DNA of 61,822 nucleotides from Lachnospiraceae bacterium (GTDB lineage Bacteria; Bacillota; Clostridia; Lachnospirales; Lachnospiraceae): positions 1-61,822 of the forward strand of contig JAFZLB010000094.1 in NCBI GenBank assembly GCA_017551665.1. Direction: 5' to 3'. This document shows positions 51,615 through 60,448 of this stretch, one piece after another. Position numbers and translations under genes: made by a program. Every line of letters starts with the position of its first letter. Position 1 is the first letter of the stretch. The notes under the pieces are model-generated. The model did no database searches. It worked only from the letters and a program-made list of their open reading frames with translations, and was not told the origin of the DNA.

Positions 51615-51791
51615 ATGTCATCGGTTATCGTCAAAGAAAACGAATCTCTCGACAGTGCCTTAAGGCGCTTTAAGAGGAGCTGCGCAAAGGCGGGGATCCA
51701 GCAGGAGATCCGCAAGCGTGAGCATTATGAAAAGCCAAGCGTCAGACGCAAAAAGAAGTCCGAAGCGGCACGCAAACGCAAACACAACTAA
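51615..51791 (+). CDS. rpsU: Ribosomal protein bS21
   Basis: A small basic protein of the 30S subunit. The 58 residues [20 protein letters not shown] and following match bS21, with the Arg/Lys-rich C-terminus. AAGGGAGG lies upstream of the ATG at 51615; an in-frame ATG at 51579 has no such support. It has its own strong promoter and is followed by a hairpin. Confidence 0.96.
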   Translation: MSSVIVKENESLDSALRRFKRSCAKAGIQQEIRKREHYEKPSVRRKKKSEAARKRKHN

Positions 51792-51803
51792 GGCATTTCA
51801 ACT

Positions 51804-51831
51804 CCCCTTGCATTTTGCGAAATGCAGGGGG
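51804..51831 (+). terminator. Terminator-like hairpin after rpsU, lacking a U-tract
   Basis: CCCC-T-TGCATTT (51804-51815) pairs with AAATGCA-G-GGGG (51820-51831) around a TGCG tetraloop, 12 bp with one G-U pair. The following bases AATTCATTAT are only weakly U-rich, so termination may be partial and the next genes may be read from the rpsU promoter. Confidence 0.5.
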
Positions 51832-51848
51832 AATTCATTATCAGGGAT

Positions 51849-52721
51849 ATGATGGTGGTTTTTTTGGTCATTTGCATACTGCTTTTGTTTGCGATCTGTG
51901 TGGATTACGCCGACACACACCGGCTGAAGGTCCGGTATTACACGATCGAAACGAATCAGCCGGTTCGGTTGAAGCTCTGTCTCCTTGCCGATCTGCACGG
52001 AAAGGAATGCGGGCGGGAGAACGAAAGGCTGATTGCGGCGGTGGAGCGGGAGAAACCGGACCTGATCATCAGCGCCGGGGATCTGATGACGGCCGGCAAT
52101 GAGATGGACGCCATCGTCATGAAGCCCGCGCTGCACCTGATCCAAGTCCTTGCCGCTCAGTATCCCGTGTACGCGGCGCACGGCAACCATGAGCAGAAAA
52201 TGCTTTTGATCGGGGAAGAGAGCGGAAACGATCGGATGCAGCGCTTTGAAGCGGATCTGCGGGAACGCGGCGCGGTACTGCTGCGTGACGAAGCGGCAAA
52301 GGAAGTACCGCAGGGAACGGAGATTTTCGGTCTGGAGATACCGCTGCCGGTGATCAAAAAAGAGGCCGGGGCGCAGTTTACAGCGGAAGACATCCGGGAA
52401 CGCATCGGGGATGCCGATCCGGAACGCTTTTCGATTCTGATCGCCCATGACCCCGCGCAGATGAAGGCCTATACGGACTGGGGCGCAGATCTTGTGCTTT
52501 CCGGGCATGTGCACGGCGGGATCATCCGCCTGCCCCTGATCGGCGGCGTCGTGGCACCGCCCTTTGTGCTGTTCCCGCGTTATGACGCCGGTTTGTTTAC
52601 GGAACGTAAGGATGCGCATGAGACGAACATGGTCATCAGCGCCGGGCTCGGGGAGCATACGCTGCCCTTCCGGTTCAACAATCCGCGGGAGCTTGCCGTG
52701 ATCACGGTGAAAGGAAAATGA
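51849..52721 (+). CDS. Membrane-anchored calcineurin-like metallophosphoesterase
   Basis: The 290 residues start with a membrane helix (about 3-20) followed by a phosphoesterase domain with metal ligands in LADLHGK, SAGDLMT, YAAHGNHE, IAHDP and LSGHVHGG. It resembles the YkuE/YpbG group, some of which act on UDP-sugar lipids or wall precursors; the substrate here is unknown. The start is uncertain: ATG codons at 51849 and 51852 have AGGG just upstream, while ATG 51822 lies inside the hairpin after rpsU. The scpA start follows the stop by one base. Confidence 0.85.
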   Translation: MMVVFLVICILLLFAICVDYADTHRLKVRYYTIETNQPVRLKLCLLADLHGKECGRENERLIAAVEREKPDLIISAGDLMTAGNEMDAIVMKPALHLIQVLAAQYPVYAAHGNHEQKMLLIGEESGNDRMQRFEADLRERGAVLLRDEAAKEVPQGTEIFGLEIPLPVIKKEAGAQFTAEDIRERIGDADPERFSILIAHDPAQMKAYTDWGADLVLSGHVHGGIIRLPLIGGVVAPPFVLFPRYDAGLFTERKDAHETNMVISAGLGEHTLPFRFNNPRELAVITVKGK

Positions 52722-52722
52722 A

Positions 52723-53481
52723 GTGGCACTGGAAGTGAAACTGCAGGTGTTTGAGGGTCCCTTGGATCTGCTGCTGCACCTGATTGATAAAAACAAAATC
52801 GACATTTACGACATTCCCATCGTCACCATCACGGAGCAGTATCTGGACTACATCCGGCAGATGGAGCATGAGGACATGGAGGTCACGAGCGAGTTTCTCG
52901 TGATGGCGGCAACGCTTTTGGACATCAAGTGCCGGATGCTTTTGCCGAAGACCGTCAATGAAGAGGGCGAAGAGGAAGATCCGCGGGCGGAGCTGGTGGA
53001 GCAGCTCTTGCAGTACAAAATGTACAAGTACATGTCCTATGAGCTCAAGGATATGCAGAGCGGTGCGGACTGTCATTTCTTCCGGAAGAAGGATCTGCCG
53101 GCGGAGGTCCGGGATTATGAGGTCATACCGGATCCAGCGGAGCTGGTGGCGGGGCGTGACATTGCGCTCTTAAACAGCATCCTGCAGGAACTTTTAAAGC
53201 GTCAGAAGGACCGCGTGGACCCGATCCGCGCACATTTCGGACAGATCGAGCGCGAAGAGATCGACATGGACGAAAAGACGCTCTTCGTCAAGGCCTATGT
53301 CAAAGAGCACGGGCGTGTGAGCTTCCGGCAACTTCTGGAAAAACAGCACTCGAAGAGTGAGATCATTGTCACCTTTCTCGTCATTCTGGAAGAGATCAAG
53401 ACCGGCGGGATTGAGGTGGAGCAGGATGACACCTTCGGGGATATTATGATTACATTCAGGGAAAAAGAGGGAGTGGTATGA
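52723..53481 (+). CDS. scpA: Segregation and condensation protein A
   Basis: ScpA is the kleisin of the Smc-ScpAB condensin. The 252 residues have the N-terminal FEGPLDLLLHLIDKNKIDIYDIPIVTI block and a C-terminal winged-helix (FRQLLEKQHSKSEIIVTFLVILEEIKTGGIEVEQ). The GTG start at 52723 has AAAGGA upstream and overlaps no coding sequence. Its stop overlaps scpB by 4 bases. Confidence 0.96.
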   Translation: MALEVKLQVFEGPLDLLLHLIDKNKIDIYDIPIVTITEQYLDYIRQMEHEDMEVTSEFLVMAATLLDIKCRMLLPKTVNEEGEEEDPRAELVEQLLQYKMYKYMSYELKDMQSGADCHFFRKKDLPAEVRDYEVIPDPAELVAGRDIALLNSILQELLKRQKDRVDPIRAHFGQIEREEIDMDEKTLFVKAYVKEHGRVSFRQLLEKQHSKSEIIVTFLVILEEIKTGGIEVEQDDTFGDIMITFREKEGVV

Positions 53482-54047
53482 ACGCAGTCAAAAAGGCCGC
53501 CGCCGTTGAGGCGATTCTGTTTACCATGGGGGAATCCGTCGAGATCAGACGCCTGGCGGAGGCCCTGGAGGAAAGTACGGAAGAGGTGCAGGAGCAGCTT
53601 GCTTACCTGCGCGAAAAGTATGATCGCGAGGATTCCGGCATCGGCATCATTGAACTCGAAGGTGCCGTGCAGCTCTGCACCAAAAAGGAATATTACGAGC
53701 AGCTCATCCGCATTGCCAAGGCACCGAAGAAGGTGCAGCTGACGGATACGCTTCTGGAAACGCTCTCCATCATTGCTTACAAGCAGCCCGTGACGAAGGT
53801 GGAGGTGGAGCGCATCCGCGGCGTCAATTCCGATCACGCGGTGGGCCGTCTTGTGGAACTGGGCTTCGTGGCAGAGCTCGGCCGTCTGGACGCGCCGGGC
53901 AAGCCCCTGCTCTTCGGCACGACGGAAGAGTTTTTGCGTTCCTTCGGCGTGCGTTCCATTGAGGAGCTGCCGAGCCTTGACGCCGTCAAGGTGGAGGAAT
54001 TCAAGCAGGAAGCGGAGCGGGAAATCAATGTAAAACTGGACATTTGA
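53478..54047 (+). CDS. scpB: Segregation and condensation protein B
   Basis: ScpB binds ScpA in the condensin. The 189 residues hold two winged-helix domains (AVEAILFTMGESVEIRRLAEAL, then LSIIAYKQPVTKVEVERIRGVNSDHAVGRLVELGFV). The start ATG overlaps the scpA stop (ATGA), typical for this pair. A glgX-type gene with its own promoter follows. Confidence 0.96.
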   Translation: MNAVKKAAAVEAILFTMGESVEIRRLAEALEESTEEVQEQLAYLREKYDREDSGIGIIELEGAVQLCTKKEYYEQLIRIAKAPKKVQLTDTLLETLSIIAYKQPVTKVEVERIRGVNSDHAVGRLVELGFVAELGRLDAPGKPLLFGTTEEFLRSFGVRSIEELPSLDAVKVEEFKQEAEREINVKLDI

Positions 54048-54072
54048 TTTTTTGTCTCCCGCCCCGTAAGTG

Positions 54073-54081
54073 TGGTATAAT
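54073..54081 (+). promoter_or_regulatory. Extended -10 promoter before glgX
   Basis: TGG precedes TATAAT (54076-54081). A start near 54088 leaves about 28 nt before the ATG at 54116, with GGGGAGAGG in between. Confidence 0.5.
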
Positions 54082-54115
54082 GTTATCTGTTACGGGGAGA
54101 GGCACTGCATTCTGT

Positions 54116-56236
54116 ATGGAAGAGAGAAGAACCAGAAAAGAAAAACGGCAGGTTCTTGCCTTAAAGGAGGTGGACGGGTTTCGCATCCGTCCCGGCTTCT
54201 ATGACGTCAACGGCGCGACGGTGATGCCGGACGGCGTGAATTTCACGGTATATTCCAACGGTGCCACCTCCATCGTTCTCAATCTTTATCACCATGACGA
54301 ACAAAAGCCCTTCGCGCGGATTCCCTTTCCGCAGGATTACCGGATCGGAAAGGTGTATTCCATGTTCGTGTTCGGCTTAAACATCGAAAATATGGAGTAT
54401 GCCTATCAGGTGGACGGCCCCTGGGATCCGGCGAACGGCCTGCTCTTTGACCGCACGAAGATTCTGCTGGATCCTTACGCGAAGGCGGTGGCCGGACAGC
54501 GGATCTGGGGCGATAAAACGGGCCCGGAGGACGTGTACCATGCCCGCGTCGTGAGCAGTGATTTCGACTGGAAGCATGTGCCCTTTCCGAAGACGCCCAT
54601 GAGCGATACCATCATCTATGAGATGCATGTGCGCAGCTTCACAAAGCATCCGTCCTCCGGCGTCAAGGCACCGGGCACCTTTGCCGGCATCATGGAAAAA
54701 ATCGGCTATCTGAAGAGCCTCGGCGTCACGGCCGTGGAGCTGATGCCGGTCTTTGAGTTTGACGAGACCCTGAACCGGCGCGTGGTCGACGGCAGGGAAT
54801 TGTTGGAATTCTGGGGCTATAACACGGTCAGCTTCTTTGCGCCGAACACGAGCTACGCGTCCAAGGCGGAGTATAATCACGAGGGCGACGAGCTCAAGGA
54901 ACTGATCCGCATGCTGAAGATGAATGACATGGAGGTCATCCTGGACGTCGTCTTCAATCACACGGCAGAGGGAAATGAGAACGGGCCCGTGATTTCCTTC
55001 AAGGGCTTTGACAACAATATTTATTACATGCTGACGCCGGACGGCAAATACTATAATTTCTCCGGCACCGGCAACACGATGAACTGCAATCATCCGATGG
55101 TGCAGGAAATGATCGTGCAGTGTCTGCGTCACTGGGTCACGGAGTTTCATGTGGACGGCTTCCGCTTTGACTTGGCCTCGATTCTGGGCCGGAACCAGGA
55201 CGGCTCTCCCATGGAGAATCCGCCGCTTTTGCAGCGTCTGGCCTATGACCCGATTTTGGGCGATGTCAAGCTGATCGCGGAGGCCTGGGACGCCGGCGGC
55301 ATGTATCAGGTCGGTTCCTTCCCCGCCTGGAAGCGCTGGGCAGAGTGGAACGGCAAGTACCGCGATGAGCTGCGCTCTTACTTAAAGGGCGATCTTTGGT
55401 GCGCGCCGGATGCCGTGCGCAGGATCATCGGCAGCCCGGATCTGTATGACTCCGGCTATGCCGGCTATGATTCCAGCGTCAATTTCCTAACCTGTCACGA
55501 CGGTTTTACCCTGTATGATTTATACAGCTACAATCATAAGCATAATGAGCTCAACGGCTGGGGCGGCACGGACGGCGCGGATGACAACCGCAGCTGGAAC
55601 TGCGGCACGGAAGGCCGGACGGAGGACGAGTTCATCAACAATCTGCGCTTCCGCATGATGCGCAACGCCATCACCGTCCTCATGTGCTCCCGCGGCACGC
55701 CCATGATTCTCGCCGGGGACGAGTTTGCCAACTCGCAGTACGGAAACAATAACGCCTACTGTCAGGACAATGAGATTTCCTGGCTGGACTGGAGCCTTTT
55801 GGAACAGAATAAGGATTATTTTGAGTTTTACAGAAACGTCATCGCCTTCCGCAAAAAGCATCCGGCAATCCGCCGCAACCTAAAGCCCGCCGTCTGCGGT
55901 TATCCCTTTATGAGCGTGCACGGCGCGGACGGCAACATGCTGCATATCACCGGAGAGGCGAGGTTCATCGCCGTGCGTTTTGCGGGTTACCGCTCCAGGA
56001 CGGGCCAGGATGACATCGTGTACCTTGCCATCAACGCGCACTGGGAGAAGGCGGAGATTTCGCTGCCGGCCGTGAAGGGCAGCGGCATCTGGCAGCTCAT
56101 CATTGACACGGGCGCGGAGGACGGCATGTACTTCCGCAGGTCCGGCAGACCGGTGACGGGGCGCTATATGATGCAGCCGCGCAGTGTCTGCGTCTTTACG
56201 GCACTGTATATCGCGGAGAACCTGCACAGAAGCTGA
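54116..56236 (+). CDS. glgX: Glycogen debranching enzyme GlgX type (GH13, CBM48)
   Basis: Hydrolyses alpha-1,6 branches of glycogen or limit dextrin. The 706 residues have an N-terminal CBM48 (about 20-115) and a GH13 barrel with all four motifs: DVVFNHTAEGNE, DGFRFDLAS (nucleophile Asp), EAWDAGG (acid/base Glu) and LTCHDG. A C-terminal beta domain ends the protein. The ATG at 54116 follows the promoter and GGGGAGAGG; an in-frame ATG at 54044 would lie upstream of the -10 box. No signal peptide is seen, so the substrate is internal glycogen, consistent with glgA at 1762-3207. Confidence 0.92.
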   Translation: MEERRTRKEKRQVLALKEVDGFRIRPGFYDVNGATVMPDGVNFTVYSNGATSIVLNLYHHDEQKPFARIPFPQDYRIGKVYSMFVFGLNIENMEYAYQVDGPWDPANGLLFDRTKILLDPYAKAVAGQRIWGDKTGPEDVYHARVVSSDFDWKHVPFPKTPMSDTIIYEMHVRSFTKHPSSGVKAPGTFAGIMEKIGYLKSLGVTAVELMPVFEFDETLNRRVVDGRELLEFWGYNTVSFFAPNTSYASKAEYNHEGDELKELIRMLKMNDMEVILDVVFNHTAEGNENGPVISFKGFDNNIYYMLTPDGKYYNFSGTGNTMNCNHPMVQEMIVQCLRHWVTEFHVDGFRFDLASILGRNQDGSPMENPPLLQRLAYDPILGDVKLIAEAWDAGGMYQVGSFPAWKRWAEWNGKYRDELRSYLKGDLWCAPDAVRRIIGSPDLYDSGYAGYDSSVNFLTCHDGFTLYDLYSYNHKHNELNGWGGTDGADDNRSWNCGTEGRTEDEFINNLRFRMMRNAITVLMCSRGTPMILAGDEFANSQYGNNNAYCQDNEISWLDWSLLEQNKDYFEFYRNVIAFRKKHPAIRRNLKPAVCGYPFMSVHGADGNMLHITGEARFIAVRFAGYRSRTGQDDIVYLAINAHWEKAEISLPAVKGSGIWQLIIDTGAEDGMYFRRSGRPVTGRYMMQPRSVCVFTALYIAENLHRS

Positions 56237-56243
56237 GGATTTC

Positions 56244-56882
56244 ATGGAAGAAGAAAACAGGGGACAGGACGGACAAAAGAATAGCGTGAATCCGGAACTG
56301 CTCTATGTGCGCGGCTTTCATTTTCTGACGAAGGCGGACGCGGAGAAGGCGGTCGTGGACGCGGGCAAGATCGAGTATCTGGAAAGCCATGTCGGCTATG
56401 CCACGTCCTCTGCGCTTTTGGCGGTCTATGAAAAGTCCATCCAGAACCGCATTTTCGGTACGCCGGTGGGCTGGTCTTATCTTATGGATCTGCGCAGGCG
56501 TCTGGAAAAGATGGGCGTGGATCCCTCGGAGCTGACGCCCATTCCCATGACGACGTCCTTTACGCACACGCCGGGCGCGCAGGAAAGCGTGCCGGTGAAG
56601 GAAAAGAAGCGCAAACGCGAAGAGGGCGAGCCGAAGCCGCCGCTGCTCATTGTGTCCGCCGTGCTGAATCTCGTGCTCATCATCATCGTCATCATCATGT
56701 TTGTCATTGTGGCCTACGGCGATACGGACAATATGGTGAATTACAAGCGCAACATCACGAACCGCTACGCGGAATGGGAGGAACAGCTCAAGGAACGGGA
56801 GAGCATCATCCGCGAAAAGGAACGGGAACTGAAAATAGATAACACGATGTACCAGAATCCGGGAGAGACGGGGAACAACTGA
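56244..56882 (+). CDS. Single-pass membrane protein with coiled-coil end, unknown
   Basis: The 212 residues have a hydrophilic N-terminal half (NPELLYVRGFHFLTKADAEKAVVDAGKIEYLESH), a Lys/Arg/Glu/Pro-rich linker, one strong membrane segment (about 130-155, rich in Ile/Val) and a charged coiled coil (RYAEWEEQLKERESIIREKERELK). ATG 56244 is chosen because GAGG is upstream and the longer frame enters glgX. I do not recognise the family. It may be co-transcribed with glgX and the gene behind it. Confidence 0.75.
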   Translation: MEEENRGQDGQKNSVNPELLYVRGFHFLTKADAEKAVVDAGKIEYLESHVGYATSSALLAVYEKSIQNRIFGTPVGWSYLMDLRRRLEKMGVDPSELTPIPMTTSFTHTPGAQESVPVKEKKRKREEGEPKPPLLIVSAVLNLVLIIIVIIMFVIVAYGDTDNMVNYKRNITNRYAEWEEQLKERESIIREKERELKIDNTMYQNPGETGNN

Positions 56883-56883
56883 C

Positions 56884-57300
56884 ATGGGCTATGTAACGGA
56901 CGAAGTGGCCGCAAAGGCACAGGAACTGTATAAGCGCGGGGAATTCAAATTAGAGGCCGCCAAGCACGCGACGGGCTCCAAGAGCACCTACCGGGACTGC
57001 GCGGAGCTGGCATTTTACGCCATGCTCTTCGGTATCAAGGCGGTGCTGGCGGTGGATGACGCGCTGCCGGAAACGCAGGACGAGTGCTTTGAAATCTTCA
57101 GCGCGTTTCATGTGGGGACGCCGGAGTTTCCGGAAGAAGCCTGGGTCCGCCTGGACAATCTGATCAAGCTGCGCGGCGTGGATGTGGAGAATCCGGATTA
57201 TCAGCCGGAGCTTGCCGATGTGAATACGCAGATCGAATCCGCGGAGTACATGCTGCTACTGACGAATATGTTTTTGCAGAGCAAGGGCGTGGATGTCTGA
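56884..57300 (+). CDS. HEPN-like small helical protein
   Basis: The 138 residues are all helical and resemble HEPN-domain proteins (AQELYKRGEFKLEAAKHA, then RDCAELAFYAMLFGIKAVLAVDD, then AEYMLLLTNMFLQ). The RxxxxH RNase motif of toxin HEPNs is not evident, and no nucleotidyltransferase partner lies next to it. The start is one base after the previous stop, so the genes are coupled. Function unknown. Confidence 0.65.
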   Translation: MGYVTDEVAAKAQELYKRGEFKLEAAKHATGSKSTYRDCAELAFYAMLFGIKAVLAVDDALPETQDECFEIFSAFHVGTPEFPEEAWVRLDNLIKLRGVDVENPDYQPELADVNTQIESAEYMLLLTNMFLQSKGVDV

Positions 57301-57318
57301 GACGGCTTCCCGCCGTTC

Positions 57319-57858
57319 TTATGCCTGATCCGGATCCGGTGTGCCGGCTTCGGCGGCATTATGTTTTGTCACGCCGTACTCCGTGCAATTTCCAACGATG
57401 ATGTTGGCAACGTGGATGCAGATGATGCCCTCCGTGGACGCCGAAAGCAGCGTGCGGTAGGTATCCTCCACAAACACACACTGTGCGGGTAACACCGCGG
57501 CCTTTTCGGATTCCCTGCGGATGACATCCAGCTTCTCGCTGTCATGCGCGGTGAAGAAGAAGTCTTCAAACAGACCGTCATAATGCGCACGGAGGAATTT
57601 GATCTTCGCGGCGGATTCCGTTTCGGAAGCGCTGGAGGACAGGACGAAGAGCCGAAGCCCCTTTCCCTTCAGATATTTCGCGTAATCGCGGACGCAGGGC
57701 AGGGGCGCGCAGTCTTTGTAAGCGTCTTCTCCCTCCCGTTCCAGAAAGGCAAGCCAGTCCTCATCGGAGACGCCGATCAGATTTTTTCCCGGCGCGTGTT
57801 CATAACAGGGGGCACTCAGCGTGCCGTCCACATCGAAAAAGGCGAGTTTTGGTTCCAT
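57319..57858 (-). CDS. HAD-superfamily hydrolase (phosphatase-like)
   Basis: The 179 residues have motif I FFDVDGTL, motif II VLSSSAS, a Lys-containing motif III region (HDSEKLDVIRR) and an acidic motif IV (VFVEDTYRTLLSA). The substrate is unknown. ATG 57858 has GGAGG 9 bases upstream; longer in-frame starts would run into the radical SAM gene on the other strand. Only 30 bases separate it from the divergent radical SAM start, so any promoters must overlap coding sequence. Confidence 0.82.
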   Translation of the reverse strand: MEPKLAFFDVDGTLSAPCYEHAPGKNLIGVSDEDWLAFLEREGEDAYKDCAPLPCVRDYAKYLKGKGLRLFVLSSSASETESAAKIKFLRAHYDGLFEDFFFTAHDSEKLDVIRRESEKAAVLPAQCVFVEDTYRTLLSASTEGIICIHVANIIVGNCTEYGVTKHNAAEAGTPDPDQA

Positions 57859-57888
57859 GAATGACGTCCTCCACAGGAACATCCTAAC

Positions 57889-58818
57889 GTGAATTGTATG
57901 GAAAATCAAGTAAGGGAATGTCATATCTGTCATCGACGCTGCCGTCTTCAGGAAGGGCAGACGGGCGTCTGTCACGCGCGGGGCGTGCGGGACGGAGCAC
58001 TGTGCGCGCTCAACTACGGGCAGCTGACCTCGCTGGCGCTGGACCCGATTGAGAAAAAGCCGCTGTCCCGCTACATGCCCGGCAGCTACGTGCTCTCCGT
58101 CGGGACCTTCGGCTGCAACCTACGCTGTCCCTTCTGCCAGAACTGCGAGATTTCCTGTGCGCGGCAGGTGCAATCGCCTGAGGCGGGCGAAGCGCCGCGG
58201 GTGGAGTTTACGGACGCTTCCGGCAGGAGCTATCGCATTCCGACGGAGTATTACAGTCCGGAGGAGCTTTGCGAAACGGCGCTGGCCTATCGCGATCGCG
58301 GGAATATCGGTCTCGCCTTCACCTACAACGAGCCGCTTGTCGGTTGGGAATTTGTCCGCGACACCGCAAAACTCGTACACGAAGCCGGCATGAAAAACGT
58401 GCTCGTCACAGCCGGCTGCATCACACAGGAAACGCTTTCGGAGGTGTTGCCGTATATCGACGCCATGAACATTGACTTAAAGAGCTTCCGTTCGGAGGTT
58501 TACCGGGATGTTCTCGGCGGTGATCTCGAGACCGTGCAGGCCTTCATCCGTACGGCAGCAGAGGACGCGCACACCCATGTGGAGCTGACGACGCTTGTCA
58601 TCCCCGGTGTTAATGACACGGAGGAGGAGATGCGAGACATCGCTTCCTGGATCGCGTCTCTTAATGGCGGCAGAGGCCGTGACATTCCGCTGCACGTTTC
58701 ACGCTTCTTCCCGCGGTACCGCTACTCAGACCGCGGCCCGACCCCCGTGGAAACAGTATATCGCCTTGCGGAAGTCGCGCGGGCGTATTTGCGCTATGTA
58801 TATACGGGGAATTGCTAA
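57889..58818 (+). CDS. AmmeMemoRadiSam system radical SAM enzyme
   Basis: The 309 residues carry an N-terminal Cys cluster (C11, C14, C18, C28), the radical SAM motif CNLRCPFC (C76, C80, C83) and PflA-like sequence with EPLVGWEF and NIDLKSF. It is the third member of the AmmeMemoRadiSam set whose other two domains are fused at 50109-51497. The start may be GTG 57889 or ATG 57898; neither has a good Shine-Dalgarno. The last four bases overlap the stop of the convergent GGDEF gene. The substrate of the family is not known to me. Confidence 0.9.
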   Translation: MNCMENQVRECHICHRRCRLQEGQTGVCHARGVRDGALCALNYGQLTSLALDPIEKKPLSRYMPGSYVLSVGTFGCNLRCPFCQNCEISCARQVQSPEAGEAPRVEFTDASGRSYRIPTEYYSPEELCETALAYRDRGNIGLAFTYNEPLVGWEFVRDTAKLVHEAGMKNVLVTAGCITQETLSEVLPYIDAMNIDLKSFRSEVYRDVLGGDLETVQAFIRTAAEDAHTHVELTTLVIPGVNDTEEEMRDIASWIASLNGGRGRDIPLHVSRFFPRYRYSDRGPTPVETVYRLAEVARAYLRYVYTGNC

Positions 58819-60434
58819 TCTGATACGTGCGGAGTCTGCTGCGAAAAGGGCGGCAGCTTCCGGAAACGGATGCCGTTCCTGCAGGAAGCCAGGCCGCTGC
58901 TGTTTTTGACAGCGTACAGTGCCTGATCCGCATTGGCCAGGAGATCCCAGCAGCGGTTTTTGTCACCCGGAACCGCATTACAGACCCCTGCCGAAACGTT
59001 GATGGGGATATCCTCTTTCAACCGTAAAAGAATCTTGCGAATCTCGCCATCCGTCATTTGTTCGCAGATCAGCACAAATTCGTCGCCGCCGTATCTGGCG
59101 GCAAAGATCCGGTCCTGTTTGGACAAACGATAGAGCACATCCCCGATATGGGCGAGGCAGCGATCCCCCGCAGGGTGACCGTAAGTGTCATTATAGCGTT
59201 TGAGACCGTTGACGTCCATCAGACAGACACCAAGACGGGTGTGATTGGCGTAGGCGGTTTCAAAGCGCTCCTCGAGATTGCGGTTTAAGGCGCGGCGGTT
59301 GGGGATGCGTGTCAGGGCATCCGTTTCCGCCTTAAAAACCAGTTCGTCGCGCAGGCTGCGCAGTCTGACCTGTTCCTGCCGCAATTCGTTGATCAGGCGG
59401 ATCAGATCCTGTGCGTGGCGGTAGGTGTTTTTTTGCTCACGGATCAGTTTCTCGTGGATTTCGCTTTGCAGGCGATAGCTTTCCATGAGTTGTTTTTCTT
59501 TTCCGGCGGCAAGATAGTATTCGGTCTGAAAATCCACCATGATGCGGCGTGCGTTGACGGCGTCCGCAGAGATCTTCTTCTTTTTGGTGATCCGGATGAT
59601 CTGTTCCAATACGTCGAATTTTTTTTGCGCGATCAACAGATCGCCGAGCTGGCTGATGTCCTCGGCATAATCCGCAAGATGCGGCAATTGTTCCATCAGG
59701 GCGACGGTTTCGTCAAGATAAGACTTTGCCCTCCGGTTCTGTTTTTCGGTCAGCGCCAGTCGTGCCGCAAAGAGGCAGACATCAAAACGACGGCCGACGG
59801 GAAGCGGCAGTTTACGCGAGGCGGCAAAGCGTTCCGCCTTGTCCAGACACTGTCTTGCTTTCCCTGTTTTTCCGAGCATGAGAGAGGCGGTGCCTTCCTC
59901 GACATATCCGCAAACGACATTGGAGGCGTAATTGGAATGTGTTTTATAGCGCCGGATTACAGCACCGCTGCTTCTGGTATGACGGATTGATTCCTTGTAA
60001 TCTCCCAGCATCAGCAGGACATGTGCGACGCTGGCCCGCATGATGGCTGCGTCCTTGTCCAGTCCTTCCCGTTCCAGCAGATTGCTGGCCGTCAGAAAAT
60101 AATTGCAGGAGATATCATACATTCCTTTGTTGATCGCGTCAATGGCGATCAGGTAAAACACCTGTGCCATCTGCGACTTGTCATCGATGCGCAGAAGGTG
60201 ACGCATGGCCTGACGCAGGGCTTCGTGAAAGGCGCGGTAGTTGCCGCAGACAAAGTACTCATATTCCGCGAGAAGCCGGTACGAACAGCCAAGCAAGGCA
60301 TCATCCCCCGCCTCAAGTCCTTTTTTCCGCAACTGTTTGATGACCCCCGGGCGTCTTGGGTCAGCGGTGCGGACGTACTCCCTGTATTGATGGAACAGTT
60401 CCTGTATGCTTTGATCGTAGTGTTCAATCGTCAT
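58815..60434 (-). CDS. Soluble diguanylate cyclase with helical-repeat sensor
   Basis: The 539 residues have no membrane segment. The first 370 or so are TPR-like helical repeats (LAEYEYFVCGNYRAFHEALRQAMRHLL, LLMLGDYKESIRHT, GKTGKARQCLDKAERFA), followed by a coiled coil and a GGDEF domain with ARYGGDEFVLI intact. I do not see the RxxD inhibitory site at the usual distance. The ATG at 60434 starts MTIEHYDQS; the longer frame overlaps the upstream gene. It is the second of two tandem paralogs on the minus strand, 14 bases apart. The repeats may bind a protein or peptide signal. Confidence 0.87.
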   Translation of the reverse strand: MTIEHYDQSIQELFHQYREYVRTADPRRPGVIKQLRKKGLEAGDDALLGCSYRLLAEYEYFVCGNYRAFHEALRQAMRHLLRIDDKSQMAQVFYLIAIDAINKGMYDISCNYFLTASNLLEREGLDKDAAIMRASVAHVLLMLGDYKESIRHTRSSGAVIRRYKTHSNYASNVVCGYVEEGTASLMLGKTGKARQCLDKAERFAASRKLPLPVGRRFDVCLFAARLALTEKQNRRAKSYLDETVALMEQLPHLADYAEDISQLGDLLIAQKKFDVLEQIIRITKKKKISADAVNARRIMVDFQTEYYLAAGKEKQLMESYRLQSEIHEKLIREQKNTYRHAQDLIRLINELRQEQVRLRSLRDELVFKAETDALTRIPNRRALNRNLEERFETAYANHTRLGVCLMDVNGLKRYNDTYGHPAGDRCLAHIGDVLYRLSKQDRIFAARYGGDEFVLICEQMTDGEIRKILLRLKEDIPINVSAGVCNAVPGDKNRCWDLLANADQALYAVKNSSGLASCRNGIRFRKLPPFSQQTPHVSD

Positions 60435-60448
60435 GGCAGTGTGTACTC

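Noticed and set aside
54044-54115. Longer glgX start at 54044 or 54080
   Set aside because: Both lie upstream of or within the extended -10 box, and the added residues do not resemble the family N-terminus.
57859-57888. Leaderless promoter for the radical SAM gene
   Set aside because: The hexamers six bases before GTG 57889 and ATG 57898 (AACATC, AACGTG) do not resemble a -10 box, so this gene does not join the leaderless set.
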